A stretch of DNA of 64,000 nucleotides from Sarcocystis neurona (GCA_000727475.1 KL647289.1:5088019-5152018); one strand, 5' to 3'; shown: positions 34,501-47,103, counted from the stretch's first letter. The notes: generated from the sequence alone by a model not told the origin. Translations and numbers: made by a program.

Positions 34501-37500
34501 TGAGGAGGGAGCAATGCAGCAGCGGGTTGAGCCCCTATCGGAGCAGCAGCAGTTGGGCCGGCAGCAGCGATCCGCAGAGTCGCAACAAGACGAGGAGAGG
34601 CGGCGGCAGGAGAGTGAACTGCCACAGAGCGACAACATAGAAAAAAACAAGCAGCACCAGCAGCAGCGCCTTCCAGAGCCTCTTCAGCGGCAACAGCATT
34701 TTTTAGAGCCTGGTCAGCAGCTGCCGCAGCCGCAAAGCATTCCAGTCTCGCTTCCTCAGCAGCAACAAGAGCAGCACGGCGGAGCTGCTGTAGTATCAAC
34801 AAAGCTAGGTGAGACGCCAGACAGCACACCACGGCTCCAGAGCCTCAAGCGGATGGGAAAAATTGGCCGCCTGTGGGGCCCTAAACGATCTCGTGAATTT
34901 GTAGAGAAGAAGAAGTTTGAATGGCTGCAGCTTCAGCAACAGATGCTGTTGTCCGAGCAGCAGCGGAACCAGCAGACACAACAGCAGCAGCATACGGCAC
35001 AGCTGGTGCGGCCACCGCAGCAGCAGCGGCGGCAACAACAACGGCAGCAGCAGCACCAGCAGCAACGACAGGAGCGTGACGAATTCGACCAGCAGCAGGG
35101 GCAGCAGCAGCGACGGAATGAGGAAAAGGAGGAGCAACAGCAGAAACAACAGCAGCAGCCCGCGAATGATGAGCGTCTTCTGCTGCAGTGGAGGCGACGG
35201 GACGTGAAGCAGCTGTCACAACAAGATGAACAGGAGCTTGAGCGTCAGGAGGAAGCTATGCAGAACCAGCGACAACTGCCGCAGCCGCAGCAGACAGAGC
35301 CGGCCCTGTGCCCCACGGCTGCCGTTACTGATGTTGCAGAGGCAGACAGTAACAGCAGCAGCAGAGCGCCTGTATCAGAGCAGCGGTGGGATGCCGACGC
35401 CTGTGCTGAGACATGTTTTGCTTCAAAAAATGGTCAGCAGCGGGAAACGGCGAATAGCAAAGTGAAGCACTACGAGGCAGCAGCCTTCGGTCCTCCTTCA
35501 GCGGCTGCCTCACCTCCGGACGTTAGTTCAACGGCATTAGACCAACCTTTTGTTGCCACCACTCCTGTAGGCGTGTTGCCTTCTGATGCTGGTGCTGCGT
35601 CAATAATTTCACCTCCTCGCATTTCCGCAGAAGGAAGCGCCATTGCTGAGAGGATCGTCACTTCATCTCCTGGTCGTATTGCTGTGGATGTTCGAGTAGC
35701 CTCTTCCCGCTCTGCGGGCCGGGCGACCGCTTCTTCAGCTGAACCTCTCGATCCTGCCTGTCTTCAAGACAGTAGATCTGCTGTTGCAAGTACTCACGAG
35801 GCGGCTGCTGGAGTTGCTGCCTCGGTAACAAAGGGGTCTTCTGCTGTTGTTGCGCCTGCGCCAGCTGGCAGAGCTACAGATGTTGTCCTTCCTGCTGCAT
35901 CGACAGCTACCCCTCCTCGTCCTGCTGCTCTACCGAGTGCGGCTGCTTCTCTGCTGAGCGACAGCGTGAAAGCTGCTGCTGCTCGCTCTTATATGCAGCC
36001 CAGCAGCTGCCTTCAGGAGTATGCGCTCTACCCTGCAGACCTCCACGCGCACGTGCTGTTCAATCTGCTGCTGTGTGAGGCGGCTGCGGCGGCAGGAACA
36101 GAACCACCAACTGCGGCAGCAGCAGCGAGGCAGGCAACCAGAGCGACTGAAGTGAGACGCGTGATCTTCTTCTTCTCCTGCCTACGAGTGTTACAGTTCC
36201 ACTACGTTTTCTTCAAGTCCTTCGTTCTCCCATGGGTGAGAAGGCTTGCTTTCACTCGTGCCTCTGCAGCAGCAGCGCTCGACACGATACCCTCCGTCAC
36301 CAGCTACTGCGGCAGCAGCACCTTCCGAGACACCAGCTGCTACTGCAGCAGCAACGGCAGTGCAGCCAGCACCTCGTCTGTGGAAGCTAACAGCAGCGCT
36401 GGCAGCGGCATAACAAGGACTCGCGCCACCAGTAACACCAGCAGCAGCCCCAGCAGCAACTGCGCCAGCAACAAGAGCACTACAAACAACAGCAACAGCA
36501 ACAACAGCACCAACAGCACCAACAGCACCTCGCCTAGCGGCAGCAGCGGTAGCGCCTGCGATCTACAGGAGTTCACTCGTGTCTCTCCTGTCACTACACT
36601 TGGTGCCTCTGCGCCCGTCGATGCTGCTGCTGTTGCAAGTGACTGGGGCAGAGATGCCTCCATGCCAGTTTCTACACAAGGACCAGGAGAAGCAGCTGCT
36701 GCTGCCGTAGGCCTGCCCGTTGATTGTTCGCCATACACAGCAACAACAGCCGCGGCCAACCTCTCTGGCGCTGCTTCACCAGAATCAGCGACGGCCCCCG
36801 GTGACCTCTCTGCTGCTCCTTCTTCGGACGCAGCAGTCGCAACAGCCATGCCTGCTGCTCCTTCTATAGCAGCAGTAGCAGACTGCCGCATTAAGCTGTA
36901 CGCGCTTCATCACAACCTCAGTCTCGACCGTCGCCGCGCCAGCCTCGAAGCCTTCGCTGCCACTGACACCCCTCCACGCGATAGCGGCACCAGCAATAGC
37001 AGTAGCAGGAGGAACAGCTGCAGCGACAGAGGCAGCAGCAATAGCTACAACCTCAGTAATTCTCACAGCAGCAGCAGGAGCAAGAGTGTGCGGAGAGCGT
37101 ACAAAGGAGAGCTGCGCGTGTTATTTGCTACAGATGTAGCAGCTGTCGCCGCTGTTACAGGGACGCAGCCGCTTCATACGATCATCCACGTAGGTCTGCC
37201 GCTGCTCGTTTATTTGCTGCTGCTGCTGCTGCTTCTGCTTCTTACTTGTCAGGGGCGTGCGTCTCGTAATATCTAGGCCTTATTCTCCTTTGTGCTCCGG
37301 TCTGCCTCTACATTTCTGCTGCTGCGTCCTCCCCTCAGAAGAGAGAGATTTCTTCTGCGTACAACACCTGCCCTGCTTTTTGCTTTCAAATCTCTTTTCC
37401 CTGCGATAACTGGCACCGCGCCACCGTCGAAGATAAAGAACTGCAGAAGACGTGTTTTCTTCGGTGCCATCCTCGCGCTGCTGCTGCCGCGATTTTGTTT

Positions 37501-40500
37501 GGCAGCTTCTGCTGCCACGTGGCTGCCTTTTCCACGTGTGCTGCTTTGCTGCTCCCTCACCTCTTGCTGCTGCGTGTGCTGCTGCCTTCGTGTGCGGCTG
37601 CTCGGTCTTCTCAACAGGCAGCTGCTGCTGCTGTTGCCGTCGTTTGTTGTTGCTGTTGCTACGTTGCCAAGCACCTGCTGCTTCGCTGCAGCAGCTACCG
37701 TTTCTTCAGCCCCTGCAGCTCTTTTCCGACATGAACCTCTGCTGTTGAATTCTTCTTTTACATGGCAGCTGCTCACCAAGCACCCCTCCGTCGGTCCTTT
37801 TTTTGCTGCCCCCTTTCCACCCGCTGTTCTTTTCCGGCTGCCACTTTTGCTGTTACTCCTGCTAGTGCTAGTGCTGGTGATCCTCTTCCTGCTGCTCGTC
37901 TTCTTGCTACTCCTGCTCTTGCTGCCCCTCCTCCTGCTGCTCCTCCTCCTGCGGCCGCCGCTGCTGCGACTGCTGCTCATGCTACTGCTCCTGCTGCTGC
38001 TGCTGCAACGGCTACTGGCTGCATTACTGCTGCCGCTTTGCTGCTGTCGCTGCGGCTATCTTGTTGTTCTGTTGCCGTCCTCTGTACATGCTGCGTTGCC
38101 CGCCGCTGCTGGTTGTTGCACTTGCGCAGGTGGGCATGCCGCGGAGCATTGATGCGTACGTACAGCGCGTCTCCTGTCTTCTGGCTTCTCCTACAAATTT
38201 TGTTCGCGGGTATGCGCTGCTTGCGTCCTCCTCTTCTACCATATATATATATATATATTTTTGTAGAGAGAGAGAGACGTACGGTGTGGTGGAAGTATGT
38301 GGTTCTGTCTGTCTAATTATATGTGTATCATATATGAAGCGACGCGTAGATACATTTAAGTAGATAGAGATACAGATATCAACAGATCCAGATATATGTA
38401 TGAACATATGTAGATTGTTAGAAATGAAGGCATACTATTATATATTGGTGTAGGTACAAGTGGCTATTCAGATATGGATAGGTGACTACAGGGAGAGACG
38501 TATACGACAAAGATACATAGACACCTACGTGGACTGCAGTGGCGCGCAGAGGGTTCCCTGTGTACAAATGTGGAATAGGCAGAGACCTGAAGTTTTTGCT
38601 GCATTCGTCCACGCACGTCGGCTTATTCGCAGACATCTATGTATGTCTACATATATATATACATACATGTGTATCCACGCACACAGCTTGATACACATAT
38701 GTATATGTATATATGTATGCAGAGGGACAGAGAGGCTAAATTTACTAATAGGTTTGTATACGTAGTAGGTTCCAACGCACGTCTGGTCATGCGTGTCGAC
38801 GCATACGCAGAGATCGACAGCCTTTAGCATGAGAGAGAGACGTAAAATCTGTCACGTAGACGTACACATGTATGTGTGCATATATATGTGTCTTGGGAAA
38901 CAGCGTGGAAAGACAGGCTCATCTTTGCAAATGGATACGTGTGACATGCAGCCGCCTACGGTTCCTCATATGTGCATGCATATATATTTCGTCGCTCGAT
39001 TAAATACCAACTGGGCACGTGCACAGCTTCTCCTATACATTGCACGCCAGTGAACGTTGCTGTGTGAATCCAGACATGTGCGTGTCTACGCGTGTCTGTG
39101 TGTGTATGTGCGTGTGCCTTTTGTATGTACTGACACGCACATATGTACATGTGTACACAAAGACATCTGTACACACAAATCTATTCGTGCGTCTGTCTAC
39201 GTACATTAATATCTACGCGTGGTTATGAGGACGCAAAGCGTCTGGCCAAACAAGACATCCAAATTGGTCCCAGTGTCCCGTGTGCCACACAGCGCACGCG
39301 AAGCCGTGCACATCAGTATCCATAGATATATATATAAATATATGTATGTAGAAAGGAAGAGACAGGAAGGCTGGCGATTAGACGTGGGTACAGGCATGTT
39401 ATTGCGTGTATACGAATATACAAGCGCTGCAGTACGAATCAAGCCGATAGGTCTGTGTTGCTTTTGCTGCTGCTGCCGGTGGGCAGCTTCGGCTTCAACA
39501 GAAGCGTCGAAAGCTGGTGTGTAGTCTCCGCCCGGCTTCTTGCCTTCACGCGTGCTCGACACAGCGTCAGCAGCAGCAGCAGAATGAAGGAGCGCCAGGA
39601 CACATGGAGGCTGTGCTGCTACTGCCGCAGAGGGAGCAGCAACTCACGTGTTAGTTGGACGAAGTTTTCTCTTCGCCGACAGCGGCGTGCTGGTTCCTTT
39701 GGATTCCCGCGTCAGTATATGTCTGTTTGATCTGTAGAAATGTGAGGGTGTGAAAAAACGGATGTTTACAAAATTTCTTTGCGCAGTTTTTTCCCTGCAT
39801 AATTTTTATCCGGCGTAGTCATAGACTACCATATGTATGTACACACGTGTATATAGCCCTGGGCGTGCATGCGTGTTCAGTGGGTACGTCAGTTTAGATC
39901 TGTACCGTTAGGCACACGGGAGCTGCAGGTTCATTTTTCGCGCGGCTGTGTGGCCCGATTTGTCCGAGTATCGCAGGCAAGGGAAAGAAGGTTGTAAATC
40001 ACATGGAGTAGACGCAGCTGCTGGTGGTGTGGAAAACACCGCGACAGAAGCAGCGCGAGGGTGGGAGGCCAAGGCGCAAGCAGACAGGCAGCGCGGAAGG
40101 TCGCTGCTGCTCCTGCATGACTTGGAAGCCCACTTCCTGTACTGGTGTTACCAGGCAGCCCTCCCGCTGGTGGAAGTGCCTGCAGCAGCAGGCCTGGCAG
40201 TACTGCAGCCCCACCCCACGCTCGCTCTTCTGCTGCAGCAGAGCTACCCGTCTGCCCTGCGCCGTCAACAGCAGCTTGGCGCTGAGAAAGCGCAGCATCA
40301 GCAGCAGCCAACCCCCCAGCAGCAGCCGCAGGAGCAACTAGCACGGCACCAGCGGGAGCAGCAGCCAGCTGAGCACCAGCAGCAGCAGCAGCGGCACAAC
40401 CGTGAAACGAAGCAGTCAAAAGCGGTTGAGTACCAGCGGCAGCAGTCTGTTGACCAGCTGGAGCTTTGTTGTGAAAAAAACCGGCAGCAGCCATTCCCTA

Positions 40501-43500
40501 AGAAGCAAAAGCAGCAGGAAGTGCTTCTGCAGGCGCAGCAGCAGAGCAGTAATACGCAAAAAGAGAAAGAGCTGCAGGAAATGCCACGGCGGGAGCTAAC
40601 AGAGAGTGACGACCGCTTCGATGTGAAGACGACGGAGGCGTTACATAGAGTAAAGCAGGACCGTCAGGAACACGTGGACGCGTCTTGTCGCAGCGTATCA
40701 CTTCTTCCTGCAAAGCAGGAGGAGGACAGTCAGGCAACTTGGTTGTCCGACCCAGCAATAATAGCCCCAACAGGAACTCCAGCAGCAACAACAGCAATGC
40801 GCACAGCAGCCGTCGCCGCAGGGATCGCAGCGCCAACAGCAGCAGGTTTTAGTGAGCGCGCACCACCAACAGGAGAAGAAGCACCAGCTGTGGCAGGCAC
40901 AGCGAGAGACCGAGAAGAAGCAACAGCGGCCGCTGATAGAGAAGCGGCGTTCGCCGCGCGCAGAAACACACCATATACAGGCGACAGGGCAGCAGGTAAC
41001 GAGGAAGCAGCCGCAGCAAGGAAAGCGCTGGAGGACGGGCACTCAGGACCTGAAGGGAAGGCGGCAGAGGAAACAACGGAGGTCGACCACGCCGCAGGAG
41101 CGGCGGCGCCGTTTGAAGAAACAACACTGGGTAAAGCAACAGCAGATAGAGCAGCAACCGGTGAACCAGCACGCGCAGGGAATAAAAATCGCGCTGCAAG
41201 CGGCACAGCACCTCGTGAAGAAGATCCCGTAGCAGAAGCAGCGAAAAGAAGCAGGGGGAAGGCGCCGTTAGTTGAAAGAAAATCTTCCGCAGCAGAGGAA
41301 GCGACGGCTAGGGATGAAGGAGCACATGAAGCAGCAGAAGACGGAGAGGGAGAGGAACCGTCGATGCCGACGGAGTGGATTGGGGAGCCGCCACCAGCGC
41401 TGAAGGCGTCGGGGGAACTAATGTACCGCTGTCTGCTGGGGTTCTACAGCATGCAAGCGAAAAGCCTAAAATACGAAAGGTACGCAGGAGGTCTCACTGC
41501 AACAAGACGATTGCTGAAGTCAAACTTGCACCCCACCTTTTCGTTCTGGGGTAAATGACCACGGGCCTATCTGTTATCGACATACAGAGAGATAGAGAGA
41601 TCCCTATATGTGCATATACATATATATATATTGCACTTATATGTATAAATGTAGAGAATATATATATATATACACACATATCACAGGTAATTGTGTGGAT
41701 GTCCGGTACTGATACACAGTCACACAATTTTGAGTGTACAGGCACATGTACACATTTTCACGTTCGTGATGTGTACGGGCTAACAAAACTTCAGCAGCCG
41801 GACATACGCTATCTGTTCCGTCGTCAAACTCCCCTAAGGGTGTATATATATACACGTGTATAGGTATATACAAATATATATATATATATGCATATCGTTA
41901 TAATGGTCGAATACATATTAGCTGTCTCCTAAGTAAAGCGTTCATATGCAGGCAAGGATAATCGTAAAAGTCGCCCGAGCTTCCGTATATCCCTGTTGAC
42001 TGTCCGGGTGCACATCAGACAAAAACGTTTCGAAGTGCGTGTGGGCAACATAGAAGATATGTCGGTTTATAAACGGAGGTTGCACCGTCGGGCGTGTATA
42101 TATATGTATATATATATATATACATACATGTATAGAGCACTGCGTCATTATGGAGATACTAAGTATCTCTGTAGCTTTTGCAAGCTGACGCACGTCCTCT
42201 TTGGATGAACTATAGGGATGTGCTGACATTCGTTTTTTGTGATCGCAGATCTCTACTTCCATCTCTCTCTCTCTGTTAACGTCTTCGTATACACATGCAT
42301 ATGTGTACGCCTGAATCCTGACAGATGACTGTATACATATTTATGTGTAAGTGCACCTATATGTGCAGATATACACAAACCGTTATGTATATACCCGCAC
42401 TAGACAGGGGCGCACATTACATATATATATAAGTATTAGTTAGAACCGTAGGTATGTTCTTTCTAAACGTATCTCTGTCTACTTTCTGCGTAGAGGCGTT
42501 GCGGGCACCCGTATTTTGCAGTCGTGATACGTAGATACACCTGCAGACCACAATGTGTATATGTTCAAGGGACAGTGTAGCTCGTCCGAACTTGAAGACA
42601 ATATATTGTCGTGGTTGCTGGTAGGCTGCACACGAACAGCTTCCGTGTGTGCGCCTCACAGCTGGCCTCACAGCTGGACTGTAGGGTATGATTTAAGGAA
42701 TATACATACATATATATATATGTGTAGCGAGAGAGATAGGTACGCAGGTAGATAGATAAAGAGATAGATAAACAGATGAATAGATGTGACTAGATGGGAA
42801 TTTACATATAGATAGACGTGTGGATTGATATATAAACTAGACGTATATAAACGTATATGCATTTGCGTATGTCGGTCTAAAGGTGTGTGTGAGTCTGGGT
42901 ATCTGGGTTCAAATATATCGCTCAAGTATGTGTATATTTGTGTATTCCTGTAGATATATGTACGTAGTTCCACTCGACAGCTACGTTGTACACAGGTGTT
43001 ACTAATATCTGTCCATATAAAAAACGGCGACGACCGTGAACGTATCTGCCACTTCATATTTACATACACAGGTATTCATATATACATATATATATATATA
43101 TGTAAATAGGTGCGCGGCTTTATTATCTGCAGGTGGCAGGTGCCTTCGCTTGTGAATGCCGTTACGGGTTCCTTCGGCTTGGAGGTCCCGTTCGCCGTGT
43201 CGAAAGAATTTGCTGCGCGTCTTCAACTCCTGGACGCACCTGGTACGGGGAAGGGAAAGTCGACGTCAGTGACATAACTCGAAGAAAGACACACATGTAA
43301 ACATGTCGACGTTTTCAGCGAGCTTGAGCAGACACACACATTGACGTTTACGTGTGTAGGTCAACAAAAGTATGTGTAGCCGTATGTTTGTGGAGTGCAG
43401 ACACATGCATTTGTGTCTATATGTGGATGTCGACAAGAGTGTGTGTAGGCGTATGTTTCTGGACGTCTTGCATATAGTTATTATACATAACAGATACTGA

Positions 43501-44225
43501 AAGCTACCGTCCTCGCCCTGAGCGTGTGGGTGAACCTGTATAGGTCTGGTGGCCCCACGTACTTGTACGCAAAAGTGCTAGACACGTCGTTGTATATTTG
43601 TGTGAGACCACGCATGTGTGTGCGTTGTTTCCTCCACCACTTGGCTCCTTGTGTTTAAATGCTTGCAGGATTACATGTGGATTACTGGGGAGCAAGGCAG
43701 CGCTCTGAACTGCTCGCGAGTGCTGTTGTTGCCTATCCTGGCTTTCAGTCGAGATACGAAGAAATCTGTCGCACTGGAGGACCTCTGTCCCCCGCCTTAG
43801 CTTTGGCAGCAGACGCAAGACAATATGTGCATCAGTCAGAGCGGAAGAGGCAACTGCAGCCGCAGCAGCGGGGACAGCAGGCGCAGTTGGAGCAGGGGTG
43901 GAAGCAAGACGTGGAAACGTGGATAGATGCGACAGAAATACGTCGAATAGAGAACAGTACTGACGCAGCAGCAAGAAGTAGTACAAAGAAGGCATCTCTC
44001 ACTACTGCTGCCTCCTTAGAAGCTGAAGAGCAGGTGGCGTGGGAGTCGCTGTCGCCACCGCCAATCCCACTGCATTTCATACGTGGTGCAGAGCAGCGCA
44101 GACCCATGCTCCGCCGCGCAGTAAGCAACAAAACCTGGAAGCAGACACAAGCAAGAGCAGTATGGGGAAGAGCAGCTACAACAGCAGCAACACGTGTAAA
44201 TGCGGTAGAGGCGTCCTCAGTGTGA
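28063..44225 (+). CDS. DEAD-box RNA helicase, MSS116-like, degenerate motifs (six exons)
   Basis: Model: 28063-31591, 34038-37189, 38130-38209, 40100-41479, 43133-43242, 43669-44225. The sum is 8,808 nt, 2,935 residues, with phase kept at all five junctions. Seen in order: a basic N-terminus with RPYS near residue 34 (possible mitochondrial presequence); a Q-motif-like segment and Walker A ARPSTGKS (about residue 535); motif Ia-like LLPTLDHA; Ib-like CTPGKLEEY; motif II position VVEETAVLL; motif III position QTFLFSPFLP; motif IV-like RVIFFFSCLR; motif V-like RVLFATDVAAV; motif VI position YVQRVSCLLASP. The C-terminal extension carries LLGFYSMQ and SFGLEVP, which resemble the extension of MSS116/plant organellar helicases. 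Known for the family: ATP-dependent RNA unwinding and intron splicing in mitochondria or plastids. Inference: the substituted catalytic motifs suggest altered or lost ATPase activity. Poly-Gln/Ala/Ser inserts make it about four times the usual 600-700 residues. ATG 28063 is the first Met of the open frame; upstream exons cannot be excluded. Confidence 0.78.
31592..34037 (+). other. Helicase intron 1 (2,446 bp)
   Basis: GTAATC...TTGCAG between the motif II and motif III exons. It carries two exact GTGTACGTACAC palindromes (32784-32795 and 33005-33016) and related GTACGTAC words. No internal exon recognised. Confidence 0.72.
34038..37189 (+). CDS. Helicase exon 2: motif III, RecA domain 2, motifs IV and V
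   Basis: Acceptor AATTGCAG|GTCACC joins exon 1 to give LSPG-HQTFLFSPFLPP, which aligns with the family pattern RQTLLFSATVP, so SAT has become SPF. A Gln-rich insert of several hundred residues follows. Then come LFNLLLCEA and RVIFFFSCLRVL (motif IV region), an HHNLSLDRRRASLEAF segment, and RVLFATDVAAV (motif V, where the usual ARG-D after ATDVA is missing). The donor is ATCATCCAC|GTAGGT, phase 0. Confidence 0.75.
38130..38209 (+). CDS. Helicase exon 3: motif VI position
   Basis: Acceptor TTGCGCAG|GTGGGC and donor CGCGG|GTATGC enclose 80 nt. Spliced to exon 2 it reads TIIH-VGMPRSIDAYVQRV, which lines up with the family pattern QVGLPTDREQYIHRLGRTGR. The two arginines of HRxGRxGR that contact ATP are replaced (QRVSCLLASP). 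Confidence 0.65.
38240..39900. other. Helicase intron 3, microsatellite and low-copy sequence
   Basis: Part of the 38210-40099 intron. TA run at 38240-38262 followed by low-copy DNA rich in TACGTA and ACACAT words. No exon recognised. Confidence 0.6.
40100..41479 (+). CDS. Helicase exon 4: end of RecA 2 and C-terminal extension
   Basis: It begins with SLLLLHDLEAHFL, matching the family segment LLLAPWEEYFL that follows motif VI. It continues through Gln/Glu/Ala-rich filler and ends with GELMYRCLLGFYSMQAK, matching the AYQAWLGYYNSQ-type segment of MSS116-like proteins. The donor is GAAAG|GTACGC, phase 2. The acceptor GCGGAAG|G has a poor pyrimidine tract, so the 5' edge may shift by tens of bases, but the frame is fixed by the conserved residues. 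Confidence 0.62.
41590..43110. repeat. Microsatellite-rich helicase intron 4
   Basis: Interspersed TATA/CATA/GATA repeats (41615-41690, 41840-41900, 42095-42130, 42700-43100), including GATAGATA at about 42735-42790. Lies within the 41480-43132 intron. Confidence 0.7.
43133..43242 (+). CDS. Helicase exon 5: C-terminal extension
   Basis: Acceptor TTATTATCTGCAG|GTGGCAG has a clear pyrimidine-rich lead. The AG left from exon 4 plus G gives Arg, then WQVPSLVNAVTGSFGLEVPF. This fits the MSS116-type pattern LVELANEFSRSMGLDNPP. The donor is CACCTG|GTACGG, phase 1. Confidence 0.68.
43669..44225 (+). CDS. Helicase exon 6: C-terminal tail and stop
   Basis: Acceptor AATGCTTGCAG|GATTAC rejoins the frame as DAPG-LHVDYWGARQRSELL, comparable with the NVPGLR end of the family extension. 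A charged tail without recognised motif follows, ending at TGA 44223-44225. If the stop is real, the protein ends here; an additional 3' exon cannot be ruled out. Confidence 0.6.
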
Positions 44226-44299
44226 GACGCTTATCAGCCACAAGAGCTGGAGCGCTGCATGTGACAGCAGGGCCACCCACGCCCCAGCAGCAAGAGGCA

Positions 44300-46640
44300 C
44301 CAGCAGGGATAGTTGTAGCCTATCGCGTATGACTGCAGCGCCACCTGCAGCAGTGGTGATGTGCCACGCGCATCGGAGGCTGCAGCGCATGCAACACCAG
44401 CACGCAGTCGGAGATGAAAGCAGCTTCAGGGGCAACAGCTTCTTCCTGCAGCTGCAGCAGCCGTACTTGTTCCTGTGCCTGTACCAGGAACAGTAGTAGA
44501 TGGGACAGGAGCAATGGTGGTAGTGGCTACGATCGCAGCAGCCGTGATGCGTGCGACGGCAGCACCAGGCCTGGATATGATAGGAGCGGCAGTCCTGCCG
44601 CTACGTGTATGTACACGTCTTTACATACATACGTAAATATATGGGTTTGTACGCGTACACGTCTGTAATGCTCCAGAGCACATGGGCGAAAACGCCTGTC
44701 CCGCATAAGGAGAGATAAGTTTACATTTGCGTGTATGCAGCTTCAGTAGCCTTCTTGCCTACAACCTCCTAGCAACAACGCTTCGGCCACTACGACTCCG
44801 ATAAGTGCACAACCGTGTTTTATATACAGCCCTGTAGCCTCCTTCAGTATATTAAGCACGGCGCATGAGACACAGAGAGTCGCCACGCACTCGCCAGACG
44901 TTCAGGATCGCCCTGCATTTCACTTTCCTCCCCTGCAGTGACCTTCGGTATTTGCTGAGCACATTGTACGGATGCCACAGGACGCACTGCTGCTACAGCA
45001 GCGTTTCTGCAGACATATGCACGTGCACCTTCCCCACTCGGTAAACTGCAGTGCAAGAGCGTGTAGCTGCTTCCATAACGGAAGTTGCACATACCAGCAG
45101 TGACGAACCCAGTTAGTTATTGGAATTCCCGTCGAATGCAACTTGAGATCTGTCCCGAGTAAAGGCTGCAGCTGCACGTTGCAGCTGGGAAGCGTCATTC
45201 AGCAGCAGTACCACTTCCCCCTGGCCGGGCCATGCCCACGCTGCAGCGCGCAAGAGAAGCCCGTGCGTGCGTATATAATACATGTGTATATATGATGTTT
45301 GATCCTCAGTAGTACTGCCGTAGAGACAGACGCAGATAAAGAACTGCATGCAGATTGACGCACACCTGTACACGTATGCTCATGCTGTCGTGTGCGTGCG
45401 CGTGCACACGCGTACCCCGGCACATAGAAAGTATATGCGTCACATATATGCACGCATATGCTGAGCCAGTGCCTACATATAGTCATGTGCTCAGCACGTG
45501 TACTGGTGCGGTTGCAAGTTGCGCAGTCCACCCGCATGCAAGTGCCGCACGTAAGCAGAGTAACGCACGCGGTGTACACGCTTGAAGAGACGTCTGTATT
45601 CGCAGTGTCACACAACTGCTGCGGTGTACGTGCATGCTACTCGCGTCCATGCACAGAGGCGTATGCGTTTACCAGACGGACAGATATACATACAAATATA
45701 TATGCATGAGCGTGCGGCGTGCGCAGTCGCCGTGATCCGTGCGAAAGTATTTCCGCATGCAGAGGCTGCCCGCACACGCACACATTTCCTTCATACTGAA
45801 CAGGCTACTTCCAAGCTGCTGAGATATGCCGCTGCAGCTTATGCGTACAATGAAAAAAGCTCACGGCTTTGAATTCTGCATCATCTCCTTGTGTTTTCTC
45901 GTGAGAATATGTACGACACTTGTCTATGCCTGTACGAGGTCGAATCTGTTCTATAGTATGCCAGCGTCCCGCTGCCATTTACACGTGTGTGCCTCGATGC
46001 ACGTCTACGACTATTTTTAAGTTTTCGAGCAGACACAGGTAGTGCCAAATGTTGAAGTGCTAGGACTGCGCCCTTTGTGTCTCTTCCGTCTGGGTCGGAC
46101 TTGCCCTAGCACAAGCGACTTTGCTGCGGCGCGAAAAGCTATCTGAAGGTAAGAGGGCTGTGCCGATATAGCGGCCGCAATGTTCACAACTGCACTCGCA
46201 GCAACAGCACCGGCAGTAGCAGCGGAGGCAGCCGAAGCCTTCGTCGAGTTGGGCGGCAGCAGCAGCGGCAGCGTCGTTTTCCTTAGGCACAAAAGCGCCT
46301 GTGGCGGTGCAAGCAGCGGCTGCTGCAGCGTCTGCGGAACGGGCTGCCCCAGCAGCAGCGGCCGCAGTCACACAGGAGGAGCAGCAACGTCGCCTGGACT
46401 ACCAGCAGAAGCATCCGCCGGTGGTCGGGGCAGCAGTCACGCGATCGCAGCAGGAGCCTTTACAGCAGCATCACTAACGGCAAGTGCGGTACCAGCAGCG
46501 GCAGTTTCAAGAAAGACGGCCTGCAATGTTTTCCTCTCCGCCTTTCTGGCGACAGTGAGACAACACAACCCCACACGCCACTCATGTACATGAGTTGCAC
46601 TGCTGTTGCTCCTGGTTCGTCGAAGCCCCAGCCCCTCCCT
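44300..46640 (-). CDS. Possible coding fragments, function unknown
   Basis: Several minus-strand stretches between the helicase and kinase 3' ends read like protein but were not joined. They are 46540-46437 (AVFLETAAAGTALAVSD after acceptor-like ATTGCAG), about 46200-46020 (SYLQIAFRAAAKSLVLGQV), 45170-45040 (PITNWVRHCWYVQLPLWKQL) and 44500-44330 (AQEQVRLLQLQEEAVAPEA). The WVRHCWYVQLPLW segment loosely resembles the end of a RAP domain (G-x-VV-x-IP-x-x-EW). Frames between pieces differ and no start codon was identified. It could equally be conserved non-coding or a decayed gene. Confidence 0.25.
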
Positions 46641-47103
46641 CACTACCCACTGTAATCGTCACTCCTGCTTCGTTTTGCTGCAGCTGGTTCCTCTATACAA
46701 ATGCAACCGTACAGTGAGGAAACTGCTGCTGCTGCTGGTGTTCCCACAGAGTTGAAATGTGTCAGCAGCTGCGGCAGCCGGGCTGCACACAGCAAGCACC
46801 GCACCCTCGCAATCTCCTGCTGCTTCTCCTGCGCCGCTGCACGTCTGCGACGGAGTGCGGCTGATGCGGCTGCTTCTTTTGCCTTAGACGTTGCTGTTGC
46901 TTCGGCTTGAACTGCTGTCGCTCCTGCTACTCGTGCCCACCATCCTGCTCCGCACGCTCACCCCGTGCTGCTGCTGCTGGTCACCTTGCTGCTGCGATAT
47001 GGCGGCGGCTGCAGCACGTTCTGGCCTTGCCAAAACACAAACGTGAGGGTTGCTTCTTCCTTCACGACATCGCTACTACAGAGACACTGCGACGGCAGTG
47101 CTG

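Noticed and set aside
40730..41206. Minus-strand Ala/Val-rich frame
   Set aside because: Antisense to helicase exon 4, whose plus-strand frame is tied to conserved blocks at both ends.
41480..41558. Continuation of helicase exon 4 to the in-frame stop at 41558
   Set aside because: The donor at 41480 followed by the acceptor at 43132 restores the conserved C-terminal extension, whereas reading through ends in unrelated residues.
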